The notes under the pieces are model-generated. The model was not told the origin of the DNA. It saw only the letters and a list, made by a program, of their open reading frames with translations, and did no database searches. The translations under genes were made by a program, and so were the position numbers. Of a stretch of DNA of 64,000 nucleotides, positions 8,789 to 17,343 are shown one piece after another. The first letter of the stretch is position 1, and each line of letters opens with the position of its first letter. This DNA is from a bacterium (GTDB taxonomy: Bacteria; Planctomycetota; Planctomycetia; Pirellulales; Pirellulaceae): contig JAUIGN010000001.1 of assembly GCA_030430075.1 (NCBI GenBank), positions 453,501 through 517,500 of the forward strand. The letters are read 5' to 3'.

Positions 8789-10254
8789 ACGAGAACCTCC
8801 AACCGACGGATCGAGAAATCCAGCACCTGCTGCAACGCATGTCGGCGTGCCGCGTCGCCGTGATCGGCGATGTCATGCTGGATGAATACCTGATCGGGCC
8901 CGTTCAGCGGATCTCGCCCGAAGCACCGGTTCCCGTGCTGGAGATTGAACACGAAGAGTGCAACTTGGGAGGGGCCGCGAATGTCGCCTCCTGCCTCAGC
9001 GCACTCGGCGCCGACGTCCGCCTGGTGGGCGTGGTGGGCAACGATTCGGCAGCCGACAAACTGCGCGAGAAGCTGCTGGCGGTCGGTGTTGAAGCGGCGC
9101 CGTTGGTGGCGGTCGCCGGTCGGCCGACGACCTGTAAGACCCGCATTGTCGCGCGGCACCAGCAGTTGGTGCGCCTGGACCGTGAAACACGCAGCCCGAT
9201 TGAAGGCGAGACAGCCGGACGCGTGATTGAGGAGGCGACCGCCGCGGCCAGGTGGGCCGACGTCGTGATCCTCTCGGACTATGCCAAAGGCGTGCTCACC
9301 GAAGACGTCTGCCAGGCTGTGATCCGGGCTGCCGCGGATCGGCCGGTGGTTGTCGACCCCAAGGCCCTGCCCTGGGAACGCTACCGGGGAGCGACCCTCG
9401 TCAAACCGAATCGTGACGAGATGCAGCGCTACCTCGGCACCGACGTCGATTCCGACGAACGGGCGGCCGCGGCCGCCCAACGGCTGGCCGACGACCTCGA
9501 TCTGGCCCATGCCCTGGTGACGCGCAGCGCCGACGGAATGACCTCGGTATCACGTGCAGCGGGTCGCTGGAGGACCGAGCACGTCCGTGCCCGCCGCCGC
9601 GAGTTGGTCGACGTCACCGGTGCCGGCGATGTCACCTCGGCGGTCCTGGCACTCGCCTTGGCTGCCGGTGCCCCGGTCGGTCGAGCGATGTGGCTGGCCA
9701 ACCTGGCTGCCGGCGTCAAAGTCGAAAAGTTCGGCGCCGCGGCCGTCTCGCCGGCAGAAATCATGGCCGCGGCCAACTCCGGGCGGCGGGAAAAACGGCT
9801 CACCCGCAGCGAAGTGGCGGCCTGGGCGGCGGAGCGTCGCGCGCAAGGCAAGCGGGTTGTCTTCACCAATGGTTGCTTCGACCTCCTCCATGTGGGCCAC
9901 GTGCAATACTTGGAAGATTCGCGCCGCCTGGGAGACGCCCTGATCGTCGGTTTGAACGCCGACGAATCGGTACGGCGGTTGAAAGGGCCGGCCCGACCGG
10001 TCCAGGCGGAAGAGGATCGAGCACAGATTCTGGCCAGCCTGGCGACCGTCGACGCCGTCACCGTCTTCACGGAAGACACGCCATTCGAGCTGATTCGCGC
10101 GATCCGACCGGATGTCATTACCAAAGGCAAGGACTACCAGAACAAGCAGGCGGTGGTCGGATGGGATCTGGTCGAGAGCTGGGGCGGGACCGTCGAATTG
10201 ATCGAATTCGTGGCGGGGCGTTCAACGACGGAGCTGATTCGCAAAGCGGCCTGA
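8785..10254 (+). CDS. hldE: Bifunctional heptose-7-phosphate kinase / heptose-1-phosphate adenylyltransferase
   Basis: A two-domain cytoplasmic enzyme. Residues 1-325 form a ribokinase-type kinase (LGGAANVASCL; catalytic GAGD with Asp282), which phosphorylates heptose-7-phosphate at C1. Residues 350-489 form a nucleotidyltransferase (TNGCFDLLHVGH, HxGH at 369-372), which transfers AMP. The start is TTG8785, inside the stop region of hldD (TTGA overlap). The 489-residue length fits the fused form. No gmhA or gmhB gene is visible in this window, so the remaining ADP-heptose steps must be encoded elsewhere. Confidence 0.93.
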   Translation: MNENLQPTDREIQHLLQRMSACRVAVIGDVMLDEYLIGPVQRISPEAPVPVLEIEHEECNLGGAANVASCLSALGADVRLVGVVGNDSAADKLREKLLAVGVEAAPLVAVAGRPTTCKTRIVARHQQLVRLDRETRSPIEGETAGRVIEEATAAARWADVVILSDYAKGVLTEDVCQAVIRAAADRPVVVDPKALPWERYRGATLVKPNRDEMQRYLGTDVDSDERAAAAAQRLADDLDLAHALVTRSADGMTSVSRAAGRWRTEHVRARRRELVDVTGAGDVTSAVLALALAAGAPVGRAMWLANLAAGVKVEKFGAAAVSPAEIMAAANSGRREKRLTRSEVAAWAAERRAQGKRVVFTNGCFDLLHVGHVQYLEDSRRLGDALIVGLNADESVRRLKGPARPVQAEEDRAQILASLATVDAVTVFTEDTPFELIRAIRPDVITKGKDYQNKQAVVGWDLVESWGGTVELIEFVAGRSTTELIRKAA

Positions 10255-10323
10255 CAGGACTCGAGGAAACGGCCGGCTTGCGGATCGCAGTGAGCCGGAG
10301 ATCTGGTACGAAGGGATGCACAG

Positions 10324-11274
10324 ATGTTGAACTGGGAAGAGACTCGAGTCGTCGTGACGGGGGGAGCCGGCTTCCTGGGACGCGTGGTCTGCCGGAAGCT
10401 CCGCGAACGAAATTGCCGGGCGCTGCACGTTCCCCGCAAGGCCGACTACGATCTAACTCAGGAGCCGGACGTGGTCCGGATGTATGACGACTTCGCTCCC
10501 GATGTGGTGATTCACCTGGCGGCGGAGGTTGGGGGCATCGGTGCCAACCGTGCCCACCCCGGGCGTTTCTTCTATGCCAACCTGTCGATGGGCTTGCACC
10601 TCATCGAGCAGGCCCGGCTGCGCGGCGTTCGCAAGTTCGTCCAGGCGGGAACCGTATGTGCTTACCCAAAGCACACGCCCGTACCCTTTCGAGAAGCGTC
10701 GCTTTGGGACGGCTACCCCGAAGAGACCAACGCGCCATACGGTGTCGCAAAAAAGGCCCTCTTCGTCATGCTGGATGCCTACCGCCGCGAGTATGGCCTG
10801 CAGAGCGCCGTCGTCCTGCCGGTTAATCTCTACGGTCCACACGACAACTTCGACCTCCAGACGTCACACGTGATTCCGGCCCTGATTCGCAAGTGCTTGA
10901 CGGCCGTCGCATCGGGGCAGGACACCGTCACCTGCTGGGGAACCGGGTCGGCCTCGCGAGAATTCCTGTATGTCGACGATGCGGCGGAAGGTTTGGTCCG
11001 AGCCGCCGAGATGCTGGATACTCCCACTCCTGTCAACCTCGGGTCGGGCGACGAAATCACCATTCGGACACTCATGGAACTGATTGCCGACGCGGTCGGT
11101 TTTCAGGGCAGGTTGCAGTGGGACCCCTCGAAGCCGGACGGCCAGCCCCGCCGCTGCCTCGACACGAGCCTCGCCGAAGCGAGACTCGGTTGGCGAGCCA
11201 CAACGAGCCTGGAAGAGGGCCTGCGGCGGACCGTCGCGTGGTACCGACGCCAAGCCGTCCTCTCCCCCGCCTGA
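10324..11274 (+). CDS. GDP-L-fucose synthase-like NAD(P)-dependent epimerase/reductase
   Basis: Extended SDR of the GDP-fucose synthase (GMER/Fcl) group: nucleotide-binding GGAGFLG near residue 14, catalytic YGVAKK, and the Fcl-typical [10 protein letters not shown] segment. In the classical pathway it turns GDP-4-keto-6-deoxymannose into GDP-L-fucose. No GDP-mannose 4,6-dehydratase (gmd) is seen in this window, and the gene sits next to heptose and CDP-sugar genes. Related enzymes act on GDP-6-deoxyheptoses, so the exact substrate is open. Confidence 0.82.
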   Translation: MLNWEETRVVVTGGAGFLGRVVCRKLRERNCRALHVPRKADYDLTQEPDVVRMYDDFAPDVVIHLAAEVGGIGANRAHPGRFFYANLSMGLHLIEQARLRGVRKFVQAGTVCAYPKHTPVPFREASLWDGYPEETNAPYGVAKKALFVMLDAYRREYGLQSAVVLPVNLYGPHDNFDLQTSHVIPALIRKCLTAVASGQDTVTCWGTGSASREFLYVDDAAEGLVRAAEMLDTPTPVNLGSGDEITIRTLMELIADAVGFQGRLQWDPSKPDGQPRRCLDTSLAEARLGWRATTSLEEGLRRTVAWYRRQAVLSPA

Positions 11275-11425
11275 AGCCCCCAGATCTCCTGATCTTCCGT
11301 CCCGCAGAACGGTCTTGATCCCGAGGGAACGAAACGGGTACGATCCCCGCCACGAAGGGCGGCCCGCTGCGCAGTTGCCCGCGCGCCGGTCGTACGAGGG
11401 ATGTTGAGATCGAGGAGTGTAGTCC

Positions 11426-12259
11426 ATGAAAGCAGTGATTCTGGCCGGGGGATTCGGCACCAGGTTGAGCGAAGAGACGCAGCTCAAACCAAAGCCGATG
11501 GTCGAAATCGGCGGCAAGCCGATCCTCTGGCACATCCTCAAGACGTACGGCCATCACGGCATCCACGATTTCGTGATCTGCCTGGGCTACAAGGGATACA
11601 TCATCAAGGAGTACTTCTCGAACTACCTGCTCCATTCCTCCGACGTAACGCTGGACCTGGCCAACAACCGCATGTCGATCCATCAGAACAGTGCCGAACC
11701 CTGGCGGATCACGCTGATCGACACCGGCGCGGAGACGATGACGGGTGGACGCGTCCAACGCATTGCACCCTACCTCGACAACGAGACTTTCCTGCTGACC
11801 TACGGCGACGGGGTCGGCGATATCGACATTGGGGCATCCCTCCGGTTCCACCGCCAACACGGCCGGGCCGCGACGGTCACGGCCGTCCAGCCGGCCGGCC
11901 GGTTTGGGCGGTTGGGCATCGGAGCGTCGGGGGCCGTCGAACAGTTCGATGAGAAGCCGCAGGGGGACGGGAACTGGATCAACGGTGGCTACTTCGTGCT
12001 GGAACCATCGATCTTCGACTACATTGATGACGACCGGACGGTCTGGGAGCAAGCTCCGCTGGAACGGCTTGCCCGCGACGGCGAGCTGCAGGCGTTCAAG
12101 CACCATGGCTTCTGGCTGCCGATGGATACGCTCCGTGACAAACAGCATCTGGAGACGCTCTGGGCGAGCGGCAATGCACCGTGGCACGTCTGGAGCGACT
12201 CGCCGTCCTCTACCGGGGCACCGCCCTCACCACGGCCCATGACAACTCAGGCCGCTTGA
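11426..12259 (+). CDS. rfbF: Glucose-1-phosphate cytidylyltransferase
   Basis: The enzyme makes CDP-glucose from glucose-1-phosphate and CTP, the committing step to CDP-3,6-dideoxyhexoses. The nucleotidyltransferase signature LAGGFGTRL is followed by LKPKPMVEIGGKP. Product-family features include WHILKTYGHHG and GYKGYIIKEYF. The 277-residue length is slightly above the usual 257. A GAGGAG ribosome site precedes ATG11426. The gene is followed by rfbG, rfbH and an SDR, the standard order of this pathway. Expected location is the cytoplasm. Confidence 0.95.
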   Translation: MKAVILAGGFGTRLSEETQLKPKPMVEIGGKPILWHILKTYGHHGIHDFVICLGYKGYIIKEYFSNYLLHSSDVTLDLANNRMSIHQNSAEPWRITLIDTGAETMTGGRVQRIAPYLDNETFLLTYGDGVGDIDIGASLRFHRQHGRAATVTAVQPAGRFGRLGIGASGAVEQFDEKPQGDGNWINGGYFVLEPSIFDYIDDDRTVWEQAPLERLARDGELQAFKHHGFWLPMDTLRDKQHLETLWASGNAPWHVWSDSPSSTGAPPSPRPMTTQAA

Positions 12260-12397
12260 CGTGGCAGGGCCACAGCCAATGAACGAGTGTGCCCAGCGCG
12301 GCGGCGTTCCCAGTGGTCGCTCGCGAAGCCGGCGTGCACGGCGCTCACGTTTCGGAACGTAAGACTCGATTCCATCCTCGCAGAATTGCACCACGCC

Positions 12398-13522
12398 ATG
12401 CTGAATGATGCCTACCGCGGCCGCCGTGTCCTCGTCACCGGTGACACCGGCTTCAAAGGTTCCTGGCTCTGTCACTGGCTTACTCGGCTTGGTGCCGACG
12501 TCCACGGTCTCGGGCTCCCGCCCGCCACCACGCCGGACCTGTTTTCGACGCTGCACCTGGCGGATGCGATCGACCACACGGCCCTGGACATTCGTAACGG
12601 GACGGAGTTGATCGCCCACGTCCGCAAGCTGGAACCGGAGATCATCTTTCACCTCGCCGCGCAGCCGCTGGTCCGCGAGTCATACGCCGACCCGAAGACC
12701 ACGTTTGACACCAATGTCGGCGGCGTCGTCAACCTCCTGGAAGCGGTCCGCGTCACTCCGGCAGTACAAGCGTGTGTCGTGGTCACGACCGACAAGTGCT
12801 ACGAGAATCGCGAATGGGTCTGGGGCTATCGTGAAAACGACCCGCTCGGCGGTCATGATCCGTACAGCGCCAGCAAGGGGGCTGCCGAGTTGGTTGTGGC
12901 CAGCTACCGGCGATCCTTCTACCAGGACGGCTCACAACGGCTGGCGACGGCCCGCGCTGGAAATGTGATCGGCGGTGGCGACTGGGCGGCCGATCGCATC
13001 GTCACCGACTTCGTCGCCAACATCATGGCGGATCGCCCGCTGACCCTCCGGTATCCGGCCGCAACCCGTCCCTGGCAGCACGTATGCGAGCCGCTGGCCG
13101 GTTACTTGCTGCTGGCCGCCCGGATGCTCGAACCACACGGAGAGCGGTTCGCCGAAGCATGGAACTTCGGCCCGCATCCAACGTCCGTCACGACGGTGCG
13201 CGAGCTGGCCGAACTGCTCGTCCACTCCTGGGGTCGGGGCACGGTCGTCGCCAGCCAGGAACAACAGCCGCACGAAGCCAATCTGCTGCAGCTCGATTGC
13301 TCAAAAGCCCACACTCGCCTCGCCTGGCGCCCAGTCTGGGACGTCGCCGCCACGGTACAGCAGACGGTTTCCTGGTACCGGGCATTCCATCGTCAGGCGG
13401 AGATGCGCGCGATCACCGACCGGCAACTCGGGCAATACCAGGCGGATGCCGAAGCCGCCGGGCTGGCGTGGGCGGCCAATCACCGAGAACCTCCCGGCGC
13501 CACGCATCAGCCGGCCGCCTAG
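12398..13522 (+). CDS. rfbG: CDP-glucose 4,6-dehydratase
   Basis: SDR enzyme converting CDP-glucose to CDP-4-keto-6-deoxyglucose. It has VTGDTGFKGSWL at the N-terminus, HLAAQPLVRESY, TTDKCYEN, and the catalytic YSASK. It is 374 residues from ATG12398. The frame extends upstream to a GTG at 12287, but the first 37 codons look non-coding (CPARRRSQW) and homology begins at VLVTGDTG. It forms a pathway unit with rfbF and rfbH. Confidence 0.94.
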   Translation: MLNDAYRGRRVLVTGDTGFKGSWLCHWLTRLGADVHGLGLPPATTPDLFSTLHLADAIDHTALDIRNGTELIAHVRKLEPEIIFHLAAQPLVRESYADPKTTFDTNVGGVVNLLEAVRVTPAVQACVVVTTDKCYENREWVWGYRENDPLGGHDPYSASKGAAELVVASYRRSFYQDGSQRLATARAGNVIGGGDWAADRIVTDFVANIMADRPLTLRYPAATRPWQHVCEPLAGYLLLAARMLEPHGERFAEAWNFGPHPTSVTTVRELAELLVHSWGRGTVVASQEQQPHEANLLQLDCSKAHTRLAWRPVWDVAATVQQTVSWYRAFHRQAEMRAITDRQLGQYQADAEAAGLAWAANHREPPGATHQPAA

Positions 13523-13688
13523 AGACTCGTCCGGATGATACATGAACGAACAACCGATCAGTGCACGTCATGGTGCCGCAAGCCGTTGTGGCGAACTTGC
13601 CCCAGGCGGTGCATATGTTTGCCGGAACGCATGGCGATGGTACCGACAGTGATTCCTTGAACGCCCCACAGCCACGGATGGCATCGCG

Positions 13689-15119
13689 ATGGAAACGGAA
13701 GAACCGGAATACGCTCAGATCCTCGAACTGACACGCCGACTGGTCCGCAAACGTCAACAGGCGCCGGCATTCGCGGCCGGACAAGACCCGGTTCCCTATG
13801 CGGGGCGCGTCTATGACGAGCGTGAAGTCGAAGCGGGGGTCCGCAGCATGCTCGACTTCTGGTTGACCTTGGGACCGGAGGGAGACGCCTTCGAACGGTC
13901 CTTGGCCGCAACCCTGGGTGTACGCAATTCGCTGCTCACCAACAGCGGTTCGTCGGCAAACCTGTTGGCCGTCTCGGCGTTGACGTCACCGCAGCTCGGC
14001 GAGCGGCGGCTGCTGCCCGGCGACGAAGTGATCACGGTCGCGGCCGGCTTCCCCACCACGGTTTCGCCGATCCTCCAGAACCGGGCCGTGCCGGTCTTCA
14101 TCGACAACGATCCCCTTACCGGGAACGCTCGCGTTGACCAGTTGGAGGATGCCTTTGTCCCGGGCAAGACGAAAGCGGTCTTCATGGCCCACACGCTGGG
14201 CAACCCCTTCGACCTGACGGCGGTCAGCCAGTTTTGTCGCCGCCACGGACTGTGGCTGCTGGAAGACAACTGCGATGCCCTGGGCAGCCGGTACGACGGC
14301 GAACTGACTGGCAGCTTTGGCGACCTCAGCACTCAGAGCTTCTACCCGCCGCACCACATCACGATGGGTGAAGGGGGCGCAGTCAACGTGGTTCGCAACC
14401 CCCGTTTGAAGACGCTGGTCGAGTCCTTCCGAGATTGGGGGCGCGACTGCTGGTGCGACAGCGGCTGCGACGACACTTGCGGCAAGCGCTTCGGCTGGCA
14501 GTTGGGGGAACTCCCGCCAGGCTACGATCACAAGTACATCTACACCCACGTCGGTTACAACCTCAAACCGACGGACCCGCAGGCGGCCATCGGTCGAGTT
14601 CAGTTGGAGAAGCTGCCGGACTTCGTGGCCGCCCGGATTGAGAACTGGAACTACCTGCGGCAGGCATTGGCAGACCTCGAAGACCATTTCGACTTCATGC
14701 TGCCGACACACGCCACCGGCTGGAGCGACGGTTCATTCCACTGGCAACCGGGCGCCCCTCACGTCGCTCCCAGTTGGTTCGGCTTCATGCTGATTGTCAA
14801 GGAACAGGCGCCCTGCACGCGCACGGAACTGGCCCATGCCCTGGACCGGCACAAGATCGGCAACCGGATGTTGTTCGGTGGAAACCTGGTACGGCAGCCC
14901 GCCTTGGTACAACTCCGCCGGGAGTACGACAAGCGTCCGGCCGCCACGGGTCACCCACCCTTCCGCGTCGTAGGGGACCTGGCCGGCGCCGACCGCCTGA
15001 TGAATCACGCCATCTTTGTGGGCGTGTACCCCGGACTGACGGAACACCAGTTGGCGTTCATCGCCGATGCGATTCGCGCCTGCTGTCACGGAGACAAACT
15101 GGCGGAATCGGCCGCCTGA
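13689..15119 (+). CDS. rfbH: CDP-4-keto-6-deoxyglucose 3-dehydrase (E1, PMP/[2Fe-2S])
   Basis: PLP-fold enzyme that removes the 3-hydroxyl from CDP-4-keto-6-deoxyglucose using PMP and a 2Fe-2S cluster. The Schiff-base lysine of ordinary aminotransferases is replaced by histidine in FYPPHHITMGEGG (His222/His223), as known for E1. The cluster cysteines are visible as Cys254, Cys256, Cys260 and Cys264 in DCWCDSGCDDTC. Length (476) is slightly longer than the 437-residue Yersinia enzyme. The reductase partner (E3-like, ascD/ddhD) is not in the window. Confidence 0.95.
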   Translation: METEEPEYAQILELTRRLVRKRQQAPAFAAGQDPVPYAGRVYDEREVEAGVRSMLDFWLTLGPEGDAFERSLAATLGVRNSLLTNSGSSANLLAVSALTSPQLGERRLLPGDEVITVAAGFPTTVSPILQNRAVPVFIDNDPLTGNARVDQLEDAFVPGKTKAVFMAHTLGNPFDLTAVSQFCRRHGLWLLEDNCDALGSRYDGELTGSFGDLSTQSFYPPHHITMGEGGAVNVVRNPRLKTLVESFRDWGRDCWCDSGCDDTCGKRFGWQLGELPPGYDHKYIYTHVGYNLKPTDPQAAIGRVQLEKLPDFVAARIENWNYLRQALADLEDHFDFMLPTHATGWSDGSFHWQPGAPHVAPSWFGFMLIVKEQAPCTRTELAHALDRHKIGNRMLFGGNLVRQPALVQLRREYDKRPAATGHPPFRVVGDLAGADRLMNHAIFVGVYPGLTEHQLAFIADAIRACCHGDKLAESAA

Positions 15120-15162
15120 CGAAGGCAGTCGACGGAACAGGCCATGGGACGAAGGAGGTCGC

Positions 15163-16095
15163 GTGAACGTGGCGAAAGCGGCAACAGGTCGAGCTTTGGT
15201 GACGGGCGCCACGGGATTCGTGGGCTCCCGGCTGGCCCGGTGCCTGGTCGAGTCCGGCTGGGAAGTCGAGGCGATTGTCCGGCCATCTTCCAACCTGGGG
15301 CTGCTGACTCCCGTGCAACACGACATCAACATTCGGGAGCACGACGGCACCGGCCGGTGCCTGCAGCAGATCGTGGGGGCGGCGGAACCGGACATCGTCT
15401 TTCATCTCGCCGCCCAAGTGGCCGGCGATCATCGCCCGGAGGATGTTGGTTCGTTGCTTACCAGCAACGTCGTCTTCGCCACGCACCTGGTGGACGCGAT
15501 GGCCCGCCACGGTTGCCGGCAACTCATCAACACGGGCACCTTCTGGCAGCACTACGACAACCAGGACTACAACCCGGTCAATCTCTACGCGGCGACCAAG
15601 CAGGCGTTTGAGTCGATCGTGCGTTATTACGTGGAAGCGGCGGGGCTGCGCGTCATCCATCTCTGCCTGTTCGACACCTACGGCCCGCACGACCCGCGGG
15701 GAAAACTCATGTCGCTTCTCGAGCGCGCGGCGGTGTCGGGCATGACGCTGGCGATGTCGCCCGGAGAACAGCATGTAGACCTGGTCTACATCGACGACGT
15801 GGTTGCCGCGTACATGACGGCAGCCCAGCGGCTGCTCGCCGGCCTGGGCGCGCCGTGTGAGCACTTTGCCGTACGATCAGGACAGCCGGTGCAGCTCCGG
15901 AAGCTGGTCGCCATGTATGCCCAAATTGCCAATGTTGAACTCGACATCGCCTGGGGCGGGCGGCCGTATCGGACGAGAGAGGTGATGCATCCCTGGGATC
16001 GCGAGCCACTTGTTCCAGGTTGGCGCCCCCGCGTCACGCTGGCGGAAGGGATCCGCCGCGCGACCACACCAACGTCGACCGTCAGTTCCGCCTGA
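15163..16095 (+). CDS. NAD-dependent epimerase/dehydratase, candidate CDP-dideoxyhexose reductase
   Basis: Extended SDR of 310 residues with TGATGFVGSRLAR at the N-terminus, HLAAQVAGDHR, and a catalytic Tyr-Lys in NLYAATKQAFE. It directly follows rfbF-rfbG-rfbH, where other bacteria have the C4 reductase or epimerase that finishes CDP-abequose, CDP-paratose or CDP-tyvelose. That placement is the reason for the call; which sugar forms cannot be read here. GTG15163 is the start, because GAAGGAGGT at 15151-15159 is ideally placed and the longer frame would overlap rfbH. Confidence 0.8.
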   Translation: MNVAKAATGRALVTGATGFVGSRLARCLVESGWEVEAIVRPSSNLGLLTPVQHDINIREHDGTGRCLQQIVGAAEPDIVFHLAAQVAGDHRPEDVGSLLTSNVVFATHLVDAMARHGCRQLINTGTFWQHYDNQDYNPVNLYAATKQAFESIVRYYVEAAGLRVIHLCLFDTYGPHDPRGKLMSLLERAAVSGMTLAMSPGEQHVDLVYIDDVVAAYMTAAQRLLAGLGAPCEHFAVRSGQPVQLRKLVAMYAQIANVELDIAWGGRPYRTREVMHPWDREPLVPGWRPRVTLAEGIRRATTPTSTVSSA

Positions 16096-16254
16096 ATGGC
16101 TCGGTCTCCACGCAACGACAGATAAGAACTGGTCGCAAACAACTTCCTGCAAGCAGCGGCAGCCAGACGGCCGCAAACCAAAACCGCCGTGAGCCGACCG
16201 CCGTTACTGGCGACTTGGCGTCATGGCTGTCGAGCCGCCCCAGGGGTACTCAAC

Positions 16255-17343
16255 ATGTTGATCGTGATTCCAACCTACCGCCGCAATGCCTGCCTGCGGT
16301 GGGTCCTGCAAAGCCTGGTCCAGTGCCGTACGGAGCGGATTGACGAGCCGATTCGGGTCGTCGTCGTCAACAACTACCCACCGGCCAAGGCGGAGATTCA
16401 GTCCATCGTCGATCGCTTCGCGCAGCATCGGCAGTTCTCGTGGAAAATCCTCTTTCGCGAAACGACCCTGCCGGCGGCGGAAAACTGGTACTCGTCTATT
16501 TGCGAGCAGGCTCAGCCGAACGAAGTGGTGATGATCAACGCCGACGACGACCTGTTTTTTCCCTGGAGCCTGGAAGACCGCTACCTGGAGATTCGTCGCC
16601 TGGACGCCGAACTGCTGTTGGCCAGGCTCGATTCCAGCTTGATCTTCTCCGAGCAGGCAGAGCGTGCCTGCCACCTGGCCCGATTCCCCGCACCGCAGCC
16701 CGTCGCTGCCCGGCAGCTCTCGTTCCAACAGATCGACGATTTCGCGCCCCAGCATCTGAGCAACCACTGCTATCGCTTTACCGAACGCTTTCGTCAGTCA
16801 TTGGCCCGCGCGCAAGAATGGTGCGACGCCCAGCATTGGCTCGACGATCACAACCGGACGCTCTTCATCACCCTGTACCTTCCCTATGCCATGCTGCTTT
16901 GCCAGGGGACGGTGGCCGGGCTGGCGACCCCTTGTGTCATGCGCGGCCGCGAACTGGAAGAGTTGCAGGCGGCCAAGTACGGCGTCCCCAGTTGGAATCA
17001 CGGCTTCATCCACCTTTGCGCACTGGGCGTCCTGGACAACACCGACCTGCGGCCGATTCGCGAACTTGACTTGGTCCGCGAGAAATTCAGCGACGAGTTC
17101 GTCCGCTGGTTCTTGACCTGCCTGGTCGATGCCCGCGTGGGGCGGAAGCAGTTGCGGCAAACACTCGGGCGCGTTCGATTTCCCGTATCGCGGCTGGCAA
17201 GTTGGAAAACATTGCACGGCATGAACCTGATCCTCCGCGATCTGATGCGCGTCAGAGGTTGGCGGCTGGGTCGGGCAAGCCGCCGCACCAGCATGCCGAT
17301 GCAGGTTTTCATGGACCGTCTGGCAACCCTGGCATCGTCATGA
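16255..17343 (+). CDS. Glycosyltransferase family 2-like protein
   Basis: Begins LIVIPTYRRNACLRWVLQSL, the start of a GT-A fold, with NADDDLFF around residue 100 serving as the DxD-type metal and nucleotide-sugar motif. The 362-residue protein probably adds one sugar of the repeat unit on the cytoplasmic face. ATG16255 is where the fold begins; the frame is open a further 66 nt upstream without a clear signal. It overlaps the flippase gene by 4 nt (ATGA). Donor and acceptor are unknown. Confidence 0.75.
   Translation: MLIVIPTYRRNACLRWVLQSLVQCRTERIDEPIRVVVVNNYPPAKAEIQSIVDRFAQHRQFSWKILFRETTLPAAENWYSSICEQAQPNEVVMINADDDLFFPWSLEDRYLEIRRLDAELLLARLDSSLIFSEQAERACHLARFPAPQPVAARQLSFQQIDDFAPQHLSNHCYRFTERFRQSLARAQEWCDAQHWLDDHNRTLFITLYLPYAMLLCQGTVAGLATPCVMRGRELEELQAAKYGVPSWNHGFIHLCALGVLDNTDLRPIRELDLVREKFSDEFVRWFLTCLVDARVGRKQLRQTLGRVRFPVSRLASWKTLHGMNLILRDLMRVRGWRLGRASRRTSMPMQVFMDRLATLASS

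Noticed and set aside
13523..13688. Resemblance of this gap (GAACGAACAACCGATCAGTGCA) to 51310-51370.
   Set aside because: Only short, gapped similarity is seen; too weak to call a repeat by eye.
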